A stretch of 32,123 nt of DNA from Bartonella queenslandensis AUST/NH15 (GTDB taxonomy: Bacteria; Pseudomonadota; Alphaproteobacteria; Rhizobiales; Rhizobiaceae), in assembly GCF_000312585.1 (NCBI RefSeq), contig NZ_HE997998.1:59555-91677 (forward strand), read 5' to 3'. Positions 21,309-32,123 of the stretch are shown here, one piece after another. A model generated the notes under the pieces. That model searched no databases and had not been told where the DNA came from. It saw only the letters and a program-made list of their open reading frames with translations. Positions within the stretch are counted from its first letter, which is position 1, and every line of letters starts with the position of its first letter. A program made the position numbers and the translations under genes.

Positions 21309-22586
21309 AAAGCACTTGTCATACTATCAAGAGGAATCAATCTGAAAAGTTGATGTGCTTTGCAATCTTTAGTCTAACAGCGGGCTGTTTGTATTTCAAC
21401 GCTATCATAATAGTGCACTTTTAATTGTTTGTTGGATTGTAAAATTTTACTTTCATGACAATGAAAAATAGGCTGTTTAATATAAGCCTTTCTTTAAAGG
21501 ACAAAATTTCAATTTCCCTCTGCTATGATATTTCCGCAAAATCATAATATATTCATTATGGATATCTTTTAAAAGGTGTAAACTACTTCAATAAAGACTC
21601 GAGAACAGGATATATTTTTCAATTATTGCGAATCAGAACTTTTTTGGGGTGTTTTTTAACCTTATCAAATGTCCACTCATTTTAAAAAATTATCCCTCTT
21701 GATCAGCCTTCGCTAACTCATTCCTAAGGTATGTTAACATATAAAGAACATATTGATTCGTCATGATAAATTATCTACTCTATAAATAATAATTCTAAAC
21801 AGTGTAAGCTTCTCTTATCATAACCCCGCATATATTGAATCAGTTAAAATCGTTTTCTTGGCACATTATGAGCAAAGTTGAGGTATAGGAGAAAAGCAAC
21901 GCTATCATAACATTGGAAGCTGGCGTGTTGTTTCATAAGCGCTAAAGACAAATCTTGCCCTGAATATTCATTATATGTAAAGCTGTATATACCTTTCCTC
22001 CTAAACGATAGGGCTGTACAACAAGATAACTTTTTTCAATTATAATGGACAGAAATGCTTCATTTCATACAATGCGCAAGATACTTAATCTTTTAGAGGG
22101 CTTTCATTATCCCTTTATACAAGGCAGCATTTTATGATCGTTTAATACATGTCTCGTTTTTTATATCGAATATTTTACCCTTTTTATGATGCTGAAATTG
22201 CATTTGTTTTAATTGCTATTTTATACGCTTCCTAAATAAATATTCATGTTATAATCAGCCAATAATGCGCATAATGAAAATTGACATTATATTTTAAAAT
22301 TTCCTTTCAATAATCTCTGATATTTCGTCTAGGGTTAAATGCCAGCACTAAATGGATGATGGTGTTCATTATAAATTTTTTGAACAAAGAGGGACAAAAA
22401 TATCGAGAGTATCTTTCAAATATATTGTGTAGTGCAAAAGCTTCTACTGCTTAAGTTTATTCTAAAAAATAACAATTTATCCATTCAACAATCGAAAAAA
22501 TGACACTGTCTTATCATGCCATAAGAAATTTTGCTTTCAATAATTTTACCCCATCAACTCTCTCATTGAGATTTTGAGAACCTTTG
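21309..22586. other. Long non-coding stretch after tRNA-Ala
   Basis: No gene, RNA or mobile element could be recognised in these 1,278 bases. It is AT-rich with frequent stops in all frames. No integrase, attachment-site duplication of the tRNA 3' end, or insertion-sequence ends were noticed, although tRNA 3' flanks are common insertion points. Confidence 0.55.
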
Positions 22587-23174
22587 CTAATGCCATCCAC
22601 ATCTCTTTAATTGCTGTTCATAGAGCCTCGATATCCCTGCCATGCGCTGTGCTGCCTGTGATAGCGCAGCACTGACATATCCGCTACTACGCGCATAAGC
22701 ACCATGCCCCATGTGATAATTTAAATAAAGGCTATATGCATCATCAAACCTCACCCCATTGCGTTGAACACTTTGGCGATGGTACCAAGCAACAAAATCA
22801 GCAGCATCTGCGAAATTCGTACGCCATGCAAAAGACTTTCCTGTAGAGCGAAGATACATTGCCCATGTACCGTCAAGCGCTTGAGCATAACCATAAGCGG
22901 TCGATCGGCGCTTCCATGGAATAAAACCAAGTAGTTTTTTGCGTGGAGGACGTGCATTGTGACGAAAGCTCGATTCCATCTTAATAGTTGCAAGAATAAT
23001 CGGCATAGGAATTCCATAGCGCATTTCCGCTCTTTGAGACGCCTTACCCCAATTATCAAAAAAACCATTTTTTTGTGCTAAAATAGCGCAAGCATTGTTT
23101 GTGTGGACGGGAGTGGTTGTTGCACACCCCCCTAGCAGAAACACCAGTACCCCTAAAAACAAAAGGTGCCGCAT
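22587..23174 (-). CDS. Lytic transglycosylase-like (SLT domain) lipoprotein
   Basis: 195 residues. The N-terminus is a lipoprotein signal with the lipobox LGGC, Cys17 being the lipidated residue, so it should sit in the outer or inner membrane facing the periplasm. The SLT-like core contains IILATIKMESSFRHNA with the probable catalytic Glu67, then STAYGYAQALDGTW (a GYxQ-type motif) and LYLNYHMGHGAYA near the end. This points to peptidoglycan cleavage and wall remodelling. AGGGAAG precedes ATG 23174. It follows rmuC on the same strand by 113 bases. Exact type and substrate are not known. Confidence 0.85.
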   Translation of the reverse strand: MRHLLFLGVLVFLLGGCATTTPVHTNNACAILAQKNGFFDNWGKASQRAEMRYGIPMPIILATIKMESSFRHNARPPRKKLLGFIPWKRRSTAYGYAQALDGTWAMYLRSTGKSFAWRTNFADAADFVAWYHRQSVQRNGVRFDDAYSLYLNYHMGHGAYARSSGYVSAALSQAAQRMAGISRLYEQQLKRCGWH

Positions 23175-23287
23175 CTTCCCTATTCCTCTCGTTTAAGAAA
23201 TAAAACAAGATAGAAATACTAAAAAATTATTACCAATCAATAAAGAACACAATCCTAACTTGTGATCATTCAGAAGCTTGCTTTATT

Positions 23288-24469
23288 TTATTCTTCATCA
23301 ACCAAACGCAATATTTGCGACTGAGCCGATGTTGTCATTTTTTGTGGTTCAGAATAATTTTCTTTTAATTCGACTGTTTCAATGCGATTTGCTCGTTTCA
23401 TAATTTTGGAGGACGATATTAAAATTCCCTCTATATCTTCACCTGCTTTGTTAAAATGCTTCTGTAATGCGCGAACACGCGCATCCATTCGTCCAAAGTC
23501 TTCCATCAATTTCGCTACTTCTGATTGAATTAAATGCGCTTGTTCGCGCATCCGTGCATCTTTCATAATGGTTTGTACAACTTGGACAGAGAGCATCAAC
23601 AAAGACGGTGACACAATAATGACATGGGCTCTATTGGCTTTTTGTACCAATGGCTCAAAATCCTCATAAATTGTTGCAAAAATTGATTCCGATGGCACAA
23701 AAAGAAAAGCGGTGTCATGGGTTTCTCCAGGAATCAAATATTTTTGCGCAATATCACGAATATGGACGTCCATATCGGTACGAAATTGTCGTTCTGCCTC
23801 TTGACGCTCTTGCGCTGCTGCCGCTTTACGCATTGCATTCCAAGCCTCCAGAGGAAATTTAGCATCAACAACAAGAGAAGGAGCTTTATTGGGCATATGA
23901 ATAAGACAATCTGGGCGCTTTCCATTGGAAAGAACAGCCTGAAAAGCATAGGCATTTGCTGGTAAGGCATCAGCAATAATTGCTTCCATCCGCCCCTGAC
24001 CAAAGGTACCACGTGTCTGCTTATTGCTTAAAATAGATTGCAGTTGCACAACTTGTCCCGTAAGTGATTGAATATTATTCTGTGCCGCATCAATGACTGC
24101 TAAACGTTCTTGCAAGCGATTCAAATTTTCATAAGTGGATTTAGTCTGTACCTGAAGTGTTTGACCTATATTGACTGTCATGCCATTGAGTTGCTCACTG
24201 AGTGACTTATTCAACTCAGCCTGTCTTTGACCAAAAATTTCAGCCATCGTTTGCATGCGCCCTTGCATTTCAGCTTGTGTCTTCAGTAAAGTAGCCATCT
24301 GCATTTGTGTCTCACGCGCGCGTTCAGCAATTTCATTTTCCAAAAGTGCTTTTTTTCGATGAGAATGTACCAGCATAAAAAATGCCAAACAGACGAGGAT
24401 AAACAAAAGCAAAAGCATTAGTTTGGAAAAAAGCTCACTAGCCAGTATAGAAAAAAACGAATCAAACAT
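23288..24469 (-). CDS. rmuC: RmuC family DNA recombination protein
   Basis: 393 residues. RmuC proteins are thought to limit recombination at inverted repeats and have a restriction-endonuclease-like core. One membrane helix near residues 16-34 is followed by a long coiled coil (about 38-150) rich in Q, E and R. The RmuC domain then follows: TRGTFGQGRMEAIIADAL, RPDCLIHMPNKAPSLVVDAKFPLEAW, and AFLFVPSESIFATIYEDF. The C-terminal tail is variable. It is divergent from def, with about 90 bases between starts, so both promoters probably lie there. Confidence 0.9.
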   Translation of the reverse strand: MFDSFFSILASELFSKLMLLLLFILVCLAFFMLVHSHRKKALLENEIAERARETQMQMATLLKTQAEMQGRMQTMAEIFGQRQAELNKSLSEQLNGMTVNIGQTLQVQTKSTYENLNRLQERLAVIDAAQNNIQSLTGQVVQLQSILSNKQTRGTFGQGRMEAIIADALPANAYAFQAVLSNGKRPDCLIHMPNKAPSLVVDAKFPLEAWNAMRKAAAAQERQEAERQFRTDMDVHIRDIAQKYLIPGETHDTAFLFVPSESIFATIYEDFEPLVQKANRAHVIIVSPSLLMLSVQVVQTIMKDARMREQAHLIQSEVAKLMEDFGRMDARVRALQKHFNKAGEDIEGILISSSKIMKRANRIETVELKENYSEPQKMTTSAQSQILRLVDEE

Positions 24470-24559
24470 AAACAGTAATATAACGCTCTTATCGTAAAAA
24501 AACGCAAGAATCCGTTTTCAATATTGACCAATAACAAACCATTGATTAATCTCTTTGTT

Positions 24560-25096
24560 ATGCCAATAAGATCTTTAGTTACTTTACCTGATCCGATTTT
24601 ACGGGAAATATCCAAACCTGTTGAGCAGGTCGATACAGCTCTCCAAAAACTCGCGGATGATATGTTGGAAACCATGTATAATGCTAAAGGCATTGGTCTT
24701 GCTGCTATTCAAATTGGTATACCACTACGTATGTTGGTTATAGATGTCTCTGGAAATTCTGAAGATGAGCAGAAAAAACCACTTGTTATTATCAACCCTG
24801 AGATTTTATGGCTTTCAGATGAACGCAATGTTTGCAAAGAAGGTTGTCTTTCTATCCCTGACTATTTTGCAGAAGTTGAACGCCCTAAACGTCTGCGCGC
24901 GCGCTATCAAGATCGTGAAGGAAAACAAAAAGAAATTGAAGCAGATGATCTGTTGGCAACTTGTTTGCAGCATGAAATTGATCATTTAGATGGTCGCCTG
25001 TTTATTGATTACATTTCAAAGATCAAACGCGATATGGTGATACGAAAATTTAAAAAACGTGCAAAAGAAAAAAACAGGCAGGAAGCAGTTTTATAA
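24560..25096 (+). CDS. def: Peptide deformylase
   Basis: Removes the formyl group from nascent N-terminal methionine. ATG 24560 gives 178 residues, beginning [18 protein letters not shown], which matches the usual start; an upstream TTG (24524) would add an atypical extension. The three motifs are [10 protein letters not shown] (44-53), EGCLSIP (94-100) with metal ligand Cys96, and QHEIDHLDG (137-145) with His138, catalytic Glu139 and His142. The canonical PQ of motif 1 is IQ here. The stop overlaps the fmt start by one base (TAATG). Confidence 0.96.
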   Translation: MPIRSLVTLPDPILREISKPVEQVDTALQKLADDMLETMYNAKGIGLAAIQIGIPLRMLVIDVSGNSEDEQKKPLVIINPEILWLSDERNVCKEGCLSIPDYFAEVERPKRLRARYQDREGKQKEIEADDLLATCLQHEIDHLDGRLFIDYISKIKRDMVIRKFKKRAKEKNRQEAVL

Positions 25097-26025
25097 TGGC
25101 ATTACGATTAAGTTTTATGGGAACACCAGATTTTTCTGTTCCTATTTTGCATGCTTTATTGAATGCGGGTCATGATATTGTCGCCGTTTATAGCCAACCT
25201 CCTCGTCCAGCTGGACGTCGTGGTCTTAAACTTATTCCCTCACCCGTGCAAAATGCAGCAGAAGAAAAATCTATTCCTGTATTCACACCCCAAACACTCA
25301 AAACAGCCGAACAGCAAGACCTATTTGCAGCCCTTTCTGTTGATGCGGCTATTGTGGTTGCCTATGGCCTTCTCTTACCGAAAGCTATTCTTGAAACACC
25401 GCGTTTTGGTTGTTTTAATGCCCATGCTTCGCTTTTACCACGGTGGCGTGGTGCAGCTCCTATTCAGCGTGCAATTATGGCTGGTGATAAGGAAACTGGG
25501 ATAATGATCATGAAAATGGATAAAGGACTTGATACGGGGCCTATCGCTTTTTCCCGTTCCATCCTCATTCCTGATAACACCACCAGTGCTGAGCTTTCAA
25601 ATAAACTTTCAAATATAGCCGCAGAACTTATGATAGAAACTCTATCAAATCTTGAAAAAGGCCAACTTAAACTGACCCCTCAATCAGAAGTAGGCATCAC
25701 CTATGCTGCTAAAATCAAAAAGGAAGAAACCCGCATTGATTGGACAAAACCTGCTGAATTTATTCATCGATATATCTGTGCGCTCTCTCCCTTTCCTGGC
25801 TGCTGGTGCCACATGAATATCACTGGGCAAGAAGAACGCGTAAAAATTCTTGGAAGTCGTTTAATAACAGGACCTTCTCTTGAAATTGGTCGTATAGAAC
25901 CAAATTCTTTGATTATCCATTGCGGACAGGGACGAATAGAAATAACCTCTCTCCAAAGGTCTGGCGGTAAAATTCTTGATAGCGCAACCTTTTTGCGAGG
26001 CGCTCACATTTCTGCTGTTTTTTAA
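25096..26025 (+). CDS. fmt: Methionyl-tRNA formyltransferase
   Basis: Formylates initiator Met-tRNA with 10-formyl-tetrahydrofolate, the step that def later reverses. It has 309 residues. The catalytic triad known from E. coli is at the same positions: Asn108, His110 ([17 protein letters not shown]) and Asp146 (GLDTGP). The C-terminal tRNA-binding domain starts near residue 208. Overlap with def and a one-base gap to truA indicate one operon. Confidence 0.96.
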   Translation: MALRLSFMGTPDFSVPILHALLNAGHDIVAVYSQPPRPAGRRGLKLIPSPVQNAAEEKSIPVFTPQTLKTAEQQDLFAALSVDAAIVVAYGLLLPKAILETPRFGCFNAHASLLPRWRGAAPIQRAIMAGDKETGIMIMKMDKGLDTGPIAFSRSILIPDNTTSAELSNKLSNIAAELMIETLSNLEKGQLKLTPQSEVGITYAAKIKKEETRIDWTKPAEFIHRYICALSPFPGCWCHMNITGQEERVKILGSRLITGPSLEIGRIEPNSLIIHCGQGRIEITSLQRSGGKILDSATFLRGAHISAVF

Positions 26026-26026
26026 A

Positions 26027-26770
26027 ATGCCACGTTTTAAACTCACTCTTGAATATGATGGATCAAATTACGCTGGCTGGCAACGTCAAGCAGAACTGCA
26101 CACGATACAGGGAGCTCTTGAACAGGCGATTTTTTGCTTCAGTGGACAGCAATTGACCATAACAACAGCAGGACGAACAGATGCAGGGGTGCATGCTACA
26201 GGACAAGTTGTTCATGTTGATTTTGAAAAAAATTGGCTCTCCCGTACTGTCCGTGATGCGCTCAATGCTCTTTTACGTAAGAAGGGAGAAGCGATTTCAA
26301 TCTTAAATGTAGAAAATGTTCCTGATGACTTTGATGCACGATTTTCTGCTGTAAAGCGCCATTATCTTTTCAAAATCCTCAATCGTCGCTCTCCACCAGC
26401 TTTAAATGCTAAACGCGTATGGTGGATACCAAAGCCTCTTAATGCGCAAGCTATGCATGAAGCTGCGCAAAAGCTTATCGGACAACATGATTTTACAACT
26501 TTCCGTTCAGCACATTGCCAAGCCAAAAGCCCTATTCGTACCCTTGAATGCCTCGATATTCAAAGAGAAGAAGAGGAAATCCTCCTTTATGCGCAAGCCC
26601 GCTCTTTTCTTCATCATCAAATCCGTTCATTCGCAGGAAGCCTTATGGAAGTGGGTATTGGACGTTGGACAGCTCAAGATCTTGAAGCAGCTCTTCATGC
26701 TAAAGATCGTAAACGTTGTGGCGTTGTGGCACCCCCTTCAGGACTTTATTTGACTAAGGTAGAATATTAA
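26027..26770 (+). CDS. truA: tRNA pseudouridine synthase A (positions 38-40)
   Basis: Converts uridines 38, 39 and 40 in tRNA anticodon arms to pseudouridine. I start it at ATG 26027 (247 residues, [20 protein letters not shown]), one base after the fmt stop; a longer frame reading from 25976 inside fmt is unlikely. The catalytic Asp52 lies in [14 protein letters not shown] (49-62). Also visible are [21 protein letters not shown] and [15 protein letters not shown]. It is the last gene of def-fmt-truA, an arrangement shared by many Rhizobiales. Confidence 0.95.
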   Translation: MPRFKLTLEYDGSNYAGWQRQAELHTIQGALEQAIFCFSGQQLTITTAGRTDAGVHATGQVVHVDFEKNWLSRTVRDALNALLRKKGEAISILNVENVPDDFDARFSAVKRHYLFKILNRRSPPALNAKRVWWIPKPLNAQAMHEAAQKLIGQHDFTTFRSAHCQAKSPIRTLECLDIQREEEEILLYAQARSFLHHQIRSFAGSLMEVGIGRWTAQDLEAALHAKDRKRCGVVAPPSGLYLTKVEY

Positions 26771-26802
26771 CTGTTTCAAAAAAATGACTTTTTCAAAAGC
26801 AA

Positions 26803-27672
26803 TTAAGGCAATTTATAAAAAGAACGAATCTCTTCAAAAGCTTCTGCTGCTGTATTAACAAATTTCACAAAATTAACATCACTAGGAGAGATTGTACCTT
26901 GCGAAGCTAAATATTCAAAATTGATAGCATTGCTCCAAAATTCTTTGCCAAACAATAAAATTGGTATCCGTTTCATACGCCTCGTCTGTATTAAAGTTAA
27001 CGTCTCAAACAGTTCATCTAGAGTCCCAAATCCTCCAGGAAAAATAGCTAATGCTTTCGCTCGTATTAAAAAATGCATTTTTCGCATCCCCAAATAGTGG
27101 AAATTGAAACACAGATGCGGTGACACATAAGGATTAGGCTCTTGCTCATGGGGTAAAATAATATTCAAGCCAATTGTTGGAGCACCAACATCACAAGCAC
27201 CACGATTTCCCGCCTCCATGATCCCTGGTCCGCCCCCTGTAACAACCACAAATTCACGATATTCTGTCGTAGCAGAATAGAGTGAGCACAAACGTGCAAA
27301 CTCTCTTGCTTCATCGTAATAATGTGACATAGCACGCAAGTTTTTCTTTTGTGTTTCATTTTTTGCAGCCCACGCTACTTGCCCTGGTTCGGGAATACGT
27401 GCACCACCAAACAAAACAACTGTTGATTGAATATTATATTCTTTAAGTGTTATTTCCGGCTTTAAAAATTCAAGACCAATACGTTGTGAGCGCAACTCTG
27501 GACGCATCATAAAGTCTTGATCGATATAGGCTAGACGATAAGTAGATGAACGCATTTGTGCTGAATTAGAGACTTTATGGATCTGTTGTAGAGCCTCCTT
27601 TGTATGAAGAAGCGGTGTCCAATTTTCTTGTTCTTTTTTTATTTTTTCTTTACAGCCTTTTTTCATACACAT
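26803..27672 (-). CDS. LOG family protein (TIGR00730; possible nucleotide-monophosphate phosphoribohydrolase)
   Basis: 289 residues. The LOG signatures are both present: VVTGGGPGIMEAGNRGA (143-159) and PGGFGTLDELFE (212-223). Family members cleave the base-ribose bond of AMP-like nucleotides or act as cytokinin-activating enzymes; the bacterial role is often unclear. It has an N-terminal extension of about 80 residues before the Rossmann-like core, as in longer bacterial forms. Start is uncertain: ATG 27672 has AGGA only one base away, whereas ATG 27666 has it at a better distance. It converges on truA and diverges from dapD. Confidence 0.88.
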   Translation of the reverse strand: MCMKKGCKEKIKKEQENWTPLLHTKEALQQIHKVSNSAQMRSSTYRLAYIDQDFMMRPELRSQRIGLEFLKPEITLKEYNIQSTVVLFGGARIPEPGQVAWAAKNETQKKNLRAMSHYYDEAREFARLCSLYSATTEYREFVVVTGGGPGIMEAGNRGACDVGAPTIGLNIILPHEQEPNPYVSPHLCFNFHYLGMRKMHFLIRAKALAIFPGGFGTLDELFETLTLIQTRRMKRIPILLFGKEFWSNAINFEYLASQGTISPSDVNFVKFVNTAAEAFEEIRSFYKLP

Positions 27673-27772
27673 GTCCTACTTTCTTATCTCTTTATTGACT
27701 GAAAACATTTCTTCGCGTAGGTCATAGAGAATAAATCTTGAAGCTTTCAACTTGTTTAACGGAACTCTCATC

Positions 27773-28621
27773 ATGACCTATCTCACGCAACTTGAAATCA
27801 TCATCGAAAAAGCATTTGATGATCGCGATTCTATCAATACTACTACAAAAGGTGAAATCCGTGAGAGTGTCGAACACGCACTAAACCTTCTTGATAAAGG
27901 TGAGATTCGTGTTGCAGAACGACAAAAAAATGGACAATGGCATGTTCATCAATGGTTGAAAAAAGCTGTTTTACTCTCTTTTCGACTCAACCCAATGCAA
28001 ATTATTGCTGGTGGAGTCAATGGAACACATTGGTGGGATAAAGTCCCTTCAAAATTTTCTGGTTGGCAAGAAGATGATTTTCAAAAAGCGGGGTTTCGTT
28101 CCGTCCCTGGAGCTATTGTACGCCATTCTGCCTATATTGCACCAAACGTCATACTCATGCCATCCTTTATCAATCTTGGTGCTTTTGTTGATGAGGGGAC
28201 AATGGTTGATACATGGACAACCGTTGGTTCTTGCGCACAAATTGGTAAACATGTTCATCTTTCCGGTGGTGTTGGAATCGGAGGTGTTTTAGAACCACTG
28301 CAAGCAAATCCAACCATTATTGAAGATCATTGCTTTATTGGTGCACGCTCTGAAGTTGTTGAAGGCTGTATTATTCGTGAAGGAGCAGTCTTAGGAATGG
28401 GCGTTTTTATTGGAAAATCCACCAAGATTATTGATCGTACAACAGGAGAAATTTTTATCGGTGAAGTACCCGCCTATTCAGTTGTTGTGCCAGGATCTCT
28501 CCTTGGAAAACCACTCCCAAATGGTGAAGTAGGCCCAAATCTTTATTGTGCTGTTATCGTAAAACGCGTTGATCAAAAAACACGAGAGAAAACATCCATT
28601 AACGATCTTTTACGTGATTAG
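27773..28621 (+). CDS. dapD: 2,3,4,5-tetrahydropyridine-2,6-dicarboxylate N-succinyltransferase
   Basis: Succinylates tetrahydrodipicolinate in the succinylase branch of lysine and meso-diaminopimelate synthesis, so it feeds peptidoglycan. ATG 27773 gives 282 residues, starting [20 protein letters not shown]; an earlier TTG at 27752 is less likely. The left-handed beta-helix is made of hexapeptide repeats (about 110-240), with the hallmark [20 protein letters not shown] and [14 protein letters not shown]. It acts as a trimer in the cytoplasm. It stands alone here. Confidence 0.96.
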   Translation: MTYLTQLEIIIEKAFDDRDSINTTTKGEIRESVEHALNLLDKGEIRVAERQKNGQWHVHQWLKKAVLLSFRLNPMQIIAGGVNGTHWWDKVPSKFSGWQEDDFQKAGFRSVPGAIVRHSAYIAPNVILMPSFINLGAFVDEGTMVDTWTTVGSCAQIGKHVHLSGGVGIGGVLEPLQANPTIIEDHCFIGARSEVVEGCIIREGAVLGMGVFIGKSTKIIDRTTGEIFIGEVPAYSVVVPGSLLGKPLPNGEVGPNLYCAVIVKRVDQKTREKTSINDLLRD

Positions 28622-29196
28622 ACACAATATCGATTTATAATAATCATTCCTTGTTTTTCAACTTGAATAACATTCTAAAATACAAGAGTTGTATCCTTTT
28701 AAATTCTTTCATATTGAATCAATTGCTCTCATGTCCTTGTGCATCACAAACACAGTCAGTGTATGAATAAGACACACCTTAATAAAAGAATAAAAATGTC
28801 TTGAATGAATTTTCTCAAACACCAAGAGCTATCATGATATTTTAAACGCACAAAGAATATGATGATAGCGCCCTGCATCTTTGCGACATATAAATATGGC
28901 AATGAATTTTATGTCATTTACAAAGGCTTTATCGTTATACTTTTTATGAACACCATTGTGCAATGAGGTCAGGTGTATTGAGAGATATTTATGTAAAATA
29001 AGTCCGCCAATACAATATATAATACAAATGTATTTTGTTTAAAGCATTCTGTTTTACGTAAGCAACACGACACAATGAAAAACACTATCCCCAAAAGTGT
29101 GAGTACTGCGCAATTTCCATTCAAAAGCACTCTTGAACAACGAAACCAATCAACAAAAGCAAAACACAATTAATGAAGGAAAATACTCTCTTTGCA
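28622..29196. other. Intergenic region between dapD and lepA
   Basis: This 575-base gap lies between the ends of two convergent genes. No gene or RNA is recognised, and no clear terminator with a T-run was found for either gene. A few short chance frames, such as 35 codons from ATG 28859, have no recognisable features. Confidence 0.5.
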
Positions 29197-31002
29197 TTAT
29201 TTATTCATTTTGAGCGCTTGAATAAAAGCAGACTGAGGAATTTCTACTTTCCCAAATTGACGCATTCGCTTTTTACCTTCTTTTTGCTTTTCCAAAAGTT
29301 TGCGTTTACGTGTTATATCGCCCCCGTAACATTTTGCTGTTACATCTTTACGCAAAGCACGAATCGTTTCGCGCGCTATAATTTTACCACCAATAGCTGC
29401 TTGAATCGGAATCTGAAACATATGCTGAGGAATAAGATCTTTCAGTTTTTCGCACATGGAACGCCCACGCTTTTCTGCAATCGTACGGTGCACAAGCATC
29501 GACAATGCATCAATAGGCTCTCCATTCACCAAAATAGACATTTTAACTAAATCGCCCTCTGCGTAATCGGTCATCTGATAATCAAAAGAAGCATAACCCT
29601 TTGAGATTGATTTTAGGCGATCATAAAAATCAAAAACGACTTCATTCAGCGGTAAATCATACGTTACCATAGCACGCGTTCCAACATAGGATAAACCAAC
29701 CTGTATTCCCCGCCGCTCTTGGCATAATTCTAAAATTGATCCAAGATAATTATCAGGAGTCATGATTGTTGCACGGATCCATGGTTCTTCAATGGAAGAA
29801 ATTTTAACCACGTCAGGCATATCTGCCGGATTGTGCAATTCTTTAACAGAACCATCATTCATATTCATGCGATAAACAACCGAAGGTGCCGTTGCAATTA
29901 AATCTAAATTAAACTCACGCTCTAACCGCTCTTGAATAATTTCAAGATGAAGAAGCCCTAAAAAACCACAGCGAAAACCAAATCCCAAAGCTGCTGATGT
30001 TTCCATTTCAAAGGAAAAACTCGCATCATTTAAGCGTAATTTGCCCATGGCTGCACGCAAATCATCAAAATCGGCAGCATCAATTGGAAAAAGTCCACAA
30101 AAAACAACCGGTTGCGCAGGCTTAAAACCAGGCAAAGCATTTTCACAAGGACGACGCTCTTCGGTAATCGTATCCCCAACCCGTGTATCTGCTACCTCTT
30201 TGATAGAAGCAGTGATAAAACCAATCTCGCCTGGTCCTAATTCATCGACCTGTACCATTTTAGGTGTAAACACACCAACGCGCTCAACGGGATATTTTGC
30301 CCCTGTACCCATCATACGAATGGTTTGACCTTTTTTTAAAATACCATCTATCACCCGTACCAAAACGATAACACCAAGATATGCATCATACCAGCTATCA
30401 ACCAACATTGCTTTCAAGGGATTTGTAACATCGCCTGTACGTGGAGGTGGCAGTTGTGTAACGATTGCCTCCAAAACATTAGGAATTCCCAAACCTGTTT
30501 TTGCTGATATCTCCACAGCTTGAGATGTATCAATGCCTATTACATCTTCAATCTGTTCTTTAACACGTTCAGGTTCTGCTGCTGGAAGATCAACTTTATT
30601 GAGCAAAACAACCAATTCATGAGAATTATCAATGGCTTGATAAACATTTGCTAACGTCTGCGCCTCTACACCTTGGCTTGCATCCACCACCAACAGTGAG
30701 CCTTCACAAGCTGCCAATGAACGCGAAACTTCATAAGCAAAATCCACATGACCCGGTGTATCCATAAGATTTAAAATATAGGTCTCACCATTCTTTGCTT
30801 TATAGTGTAAACGTACTGTTTGTGCTTTAATCGTAATTCCACGTTCACGCTCAATATCCATGGAATCGAGCACTTGTTCCTTCATCTCACGCGTGTCAAG
30901 CCCCCCTGTCATCTGAATCAAACGATCAGCTAAAGTGGACTTGCCGTGATCAATATGCGCCACGATGGAAAAATTACGAATATAATTACGATCTATTGTC
31001 AT
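29197..31002 (-). CDS. lepA: Elongation factor 4 (LepA)
   Basis: Ribosome-associated GTPase involved in translation, implicated in back-translocation or initiation. ATG 31002 gives 601 residues, the normal length; an upstream start at 31038 would add an unusual 12-residue extension. GTPase motifs: AHIDHGKST (15-23), ERGITIKAQ (53-61), DTPGH (81-85) and NKVD (135-138). The LepA-specific C-terminal domain ends with [20 protein letters not shown]. No strong Shine-Dalgarno sequence is visible. It is transcribed towards dapD. Confidence 0.97.
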   Translation of the reverse strand: MTIDRNYIRNFSIVAHIDHGKSTLADRLIQMTGGLDTREMKEQVLDSMDIERERGITIKAQTVRLHYKAKNGETYILNLMDTPGHVDFAYEVSRSLAACEGSLLVVDASQGVEAQTLANVYQAIDNSHELVVLLNKVDLPAAEPERVKEQIEDVIGIDTSQAVEISAKTGLGIPNVLEAIVTQLPPPRTGDVTNPLKAMLVDSWYDAYLGVIVLVRVIDGILKKGQTIRMMGTGAKYPVERVGVFTPKMVQVDELGPGEIGFITASIKEVADTRVGDTITEERRPCENALPGFKPAQPVVFCGLFPIDAADFDDLRAAMGKLRLNDASFSFEMETSAALGFGFRCGFLGLLHLEIIQERLEREFNLDLIATAPSVVYRMNMNDGSVKELHNPADMPDVVKISSIEEPWIRATIMTPDNYLGSILELCQERRGIQVGLSYVGTRAMVTYDLPLNEVVFDFYDRLKSISKGYASFDYQMTDYAEGDLVKMSILVNGEPIDALSMLVHRTIAEKRGRSMCEKLKDLIPQHMFQIPIQAAIGGKIIARETIRALRKDVTAKCYGGDITRKRKLLEKQKEGKKRMRQFGKVEIPQSAFIQALKMNK

Positions 31003-32123
31003 ATAAGGCGATTTAGCAAAGAATAATACAAAACGCAAAGACCAATTATGTCATGTCGAGAACCTTTCAAAAGAATATTAGCCAAAAGAGCTTCTCAAAA
31101 CACAACTTTTCATAGCCTAAAAAATAAGGCTTTTGTTTACGCAATCAAATACCAAAGGAACTCTAATGATCTTTTTACATCTTATTTTATGACTCATAGA
31201 CTGGATAAGCCAGCATCATCACACACTTTGCCAACCTCCAATGTTGCTACAATCTTAACAATTAAAAGAGTTTATAAGAAGATGCCTTTCTTGTATAGTT
31301 TTCACCGACATACACTGCCCGCTTGTGACGTACAAACAAGTGATATGAATTGATTTAACGTGAAAAAGATTTGAAATGAGAAAATTTTACAGTTTTCAGG
31401 GTTCTCATCCAAGGCGAATAATTCTATACTATAATTATAAATTAATGTGTTGTATGGATATATGGTAGACGCGTATATCATTTAAACTTTTGATAAAATT
31501 CGCAAAAAACGCTTTGTTTATTTTCAGGCAATAATCTGCTCTTTTAGCAATCTTCTATAAAATAAATGCATGTCAGGAGAATTAATTTTTTTTCATAACG
31601 TTTAAAACTTTAGAAATAGGCTTTATTGAGTAGAGTTTTTATGTACTTTTTATACAACTCCTTTCTTCTTCGACAAAAGATAAAAAACATAAACACTCTG
31701 CAATTTATTGGTTAATGCTTTGATTTATAATGATCGTTTCTCATTTTAAACCTTCTTATGAGTGAAACAATCAAATTTTTTCTCTTCTCTATTACAAACA
31801 AGGCTGGTGTGTGAATAAAAATTCTTCATCCTCTTTCAAATGCCAAAGGCTATCGTATAATATTGGGAACTGATAAAAAAATGCCGGTGCCTTTTATTTT
31901 AAATAAAATGGTGCTGCTCTGTGCGTTTTATATACTTCACACGGACCACCAATGAATATGACGTATATTGAGAAAAGTTTCTTTTTAAAAAGTGCAGCAA
32001 TAGACAACATGATAGGAGACTGCTTTGGGCGTTCTATTTTACATGAAAAGCGTAATCCCTTGAAGAAATAACGTGCAGCAATATAAAATTCCCACTATAG
32101 GTATTCTCTTGAATGTTTTTTGA
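31003..32123. other. Gene-poor right end of the window
   Basis: No confident gene occurs here. A 101-codon plus-strand frame at 31048-31353 has no recognisable features and looks accidental. Around 31880-32090 there is an inverted AT-rich repeat followed by a stretch with open frames on both strands, described in the findings. A promoter for lepA is expected just right of 31002 but no clear boxes are seen. Confidence 0.5.

Noticed and set aside
21397-21910. 14-base direct repeat CAACGCTATCATAA at 21397-21410 and 21897-21910, exactly 500 bases apart
   Set aside because: In 32 kb of AT-rich sequence a few 14-base repeats are expected by chance, and nothing else links the copies.
31048-31353. 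101-codon plus-strand open frame right of lepA
   Set aside because: No domain, signal or convincing ribosome site; composition looks like untranslated AT-rich DNA.

Overview
The window looks like a chromosomal segment of an AT-rich, host-associated alphaproteobacterium of the Rhizobiales, most likely Bartonella. This rests on gene content (CP4-type/class II AroA, a FYDLN-acid family protein, a cyclic beta-1,2-glucan synthase locus, rhizobial-style PncB, a def-fmt-truA cluster), low G+C, and many long non-coding stretches typical of a reduced genome. The genus call is inference from these features; no database search was made.

Layout. 1-1283: no intact gene; a possible LysE-like remnant lies on the minus strand. 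1284-5032: a palindromic operator-like element, then the four-gene sitABCD Mn/Fe ABC importer operon (+) with overlapping start and stop codons and a downstream terminator. 5279-5665: a small DUF454/YbaN-like inner-membrane protein (+) with two palindromes upstream. 5666-6485: mostly empty, with one G+C-richer islet. 6486-7790: pncB (-). 7916-16515: one very large gene (-) for cyclic beta-1,2-glucan synthase (ndvB/chvB/cgs), about 8.6 kb and full length, but interrupted by three in-frame stops and three frameshifts, so a pseudogene in seven pieces. 16747-20548: rpsA, cmk, aroA (-), with aroA and cmk overlapping. 20735-21115: FYDLN-acid protein (+), followed by tRNA-Ala(GGC) at 21233-21308. 21309-22586: no gene seen. 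22587-24469: a lytic transglycosylase-like lipoprotein and rmuC (-). 24560-26770: def-fmt-truA (+), the formyl-methionine and tRNA maturation cluster. 26803-27672: a LOG-family protein (-). 27773-28621: dapD (+). 29197-31002: lepA (-). 31003-32123: no confident gene.

Functional picture. Most intact genes are housekeeping: translation (rpsA, def, fmt, truA, lepA, tRNA-Ala), nucleotide and NAD metabolism (cmk, pncB), aromatic and lysine/peptidoglycan precursors (aroA, dapD), DNA maintenance (rmuC) and wall remodelling (the SLT lipoprotein). The accessory parts are the metal importer and the decayed periplasmic-glucan synthase. I found no convincing undescribed multi-gene system. The strongest unusual signals are the recent-looking decay of ndvB, the palindromes next to sitA and the DUF454 gene, a C9 tract in a hairpin after sitD, the structured rpsA leader, and two small unexplained stretches (6337-6444 and about 31880-32090).
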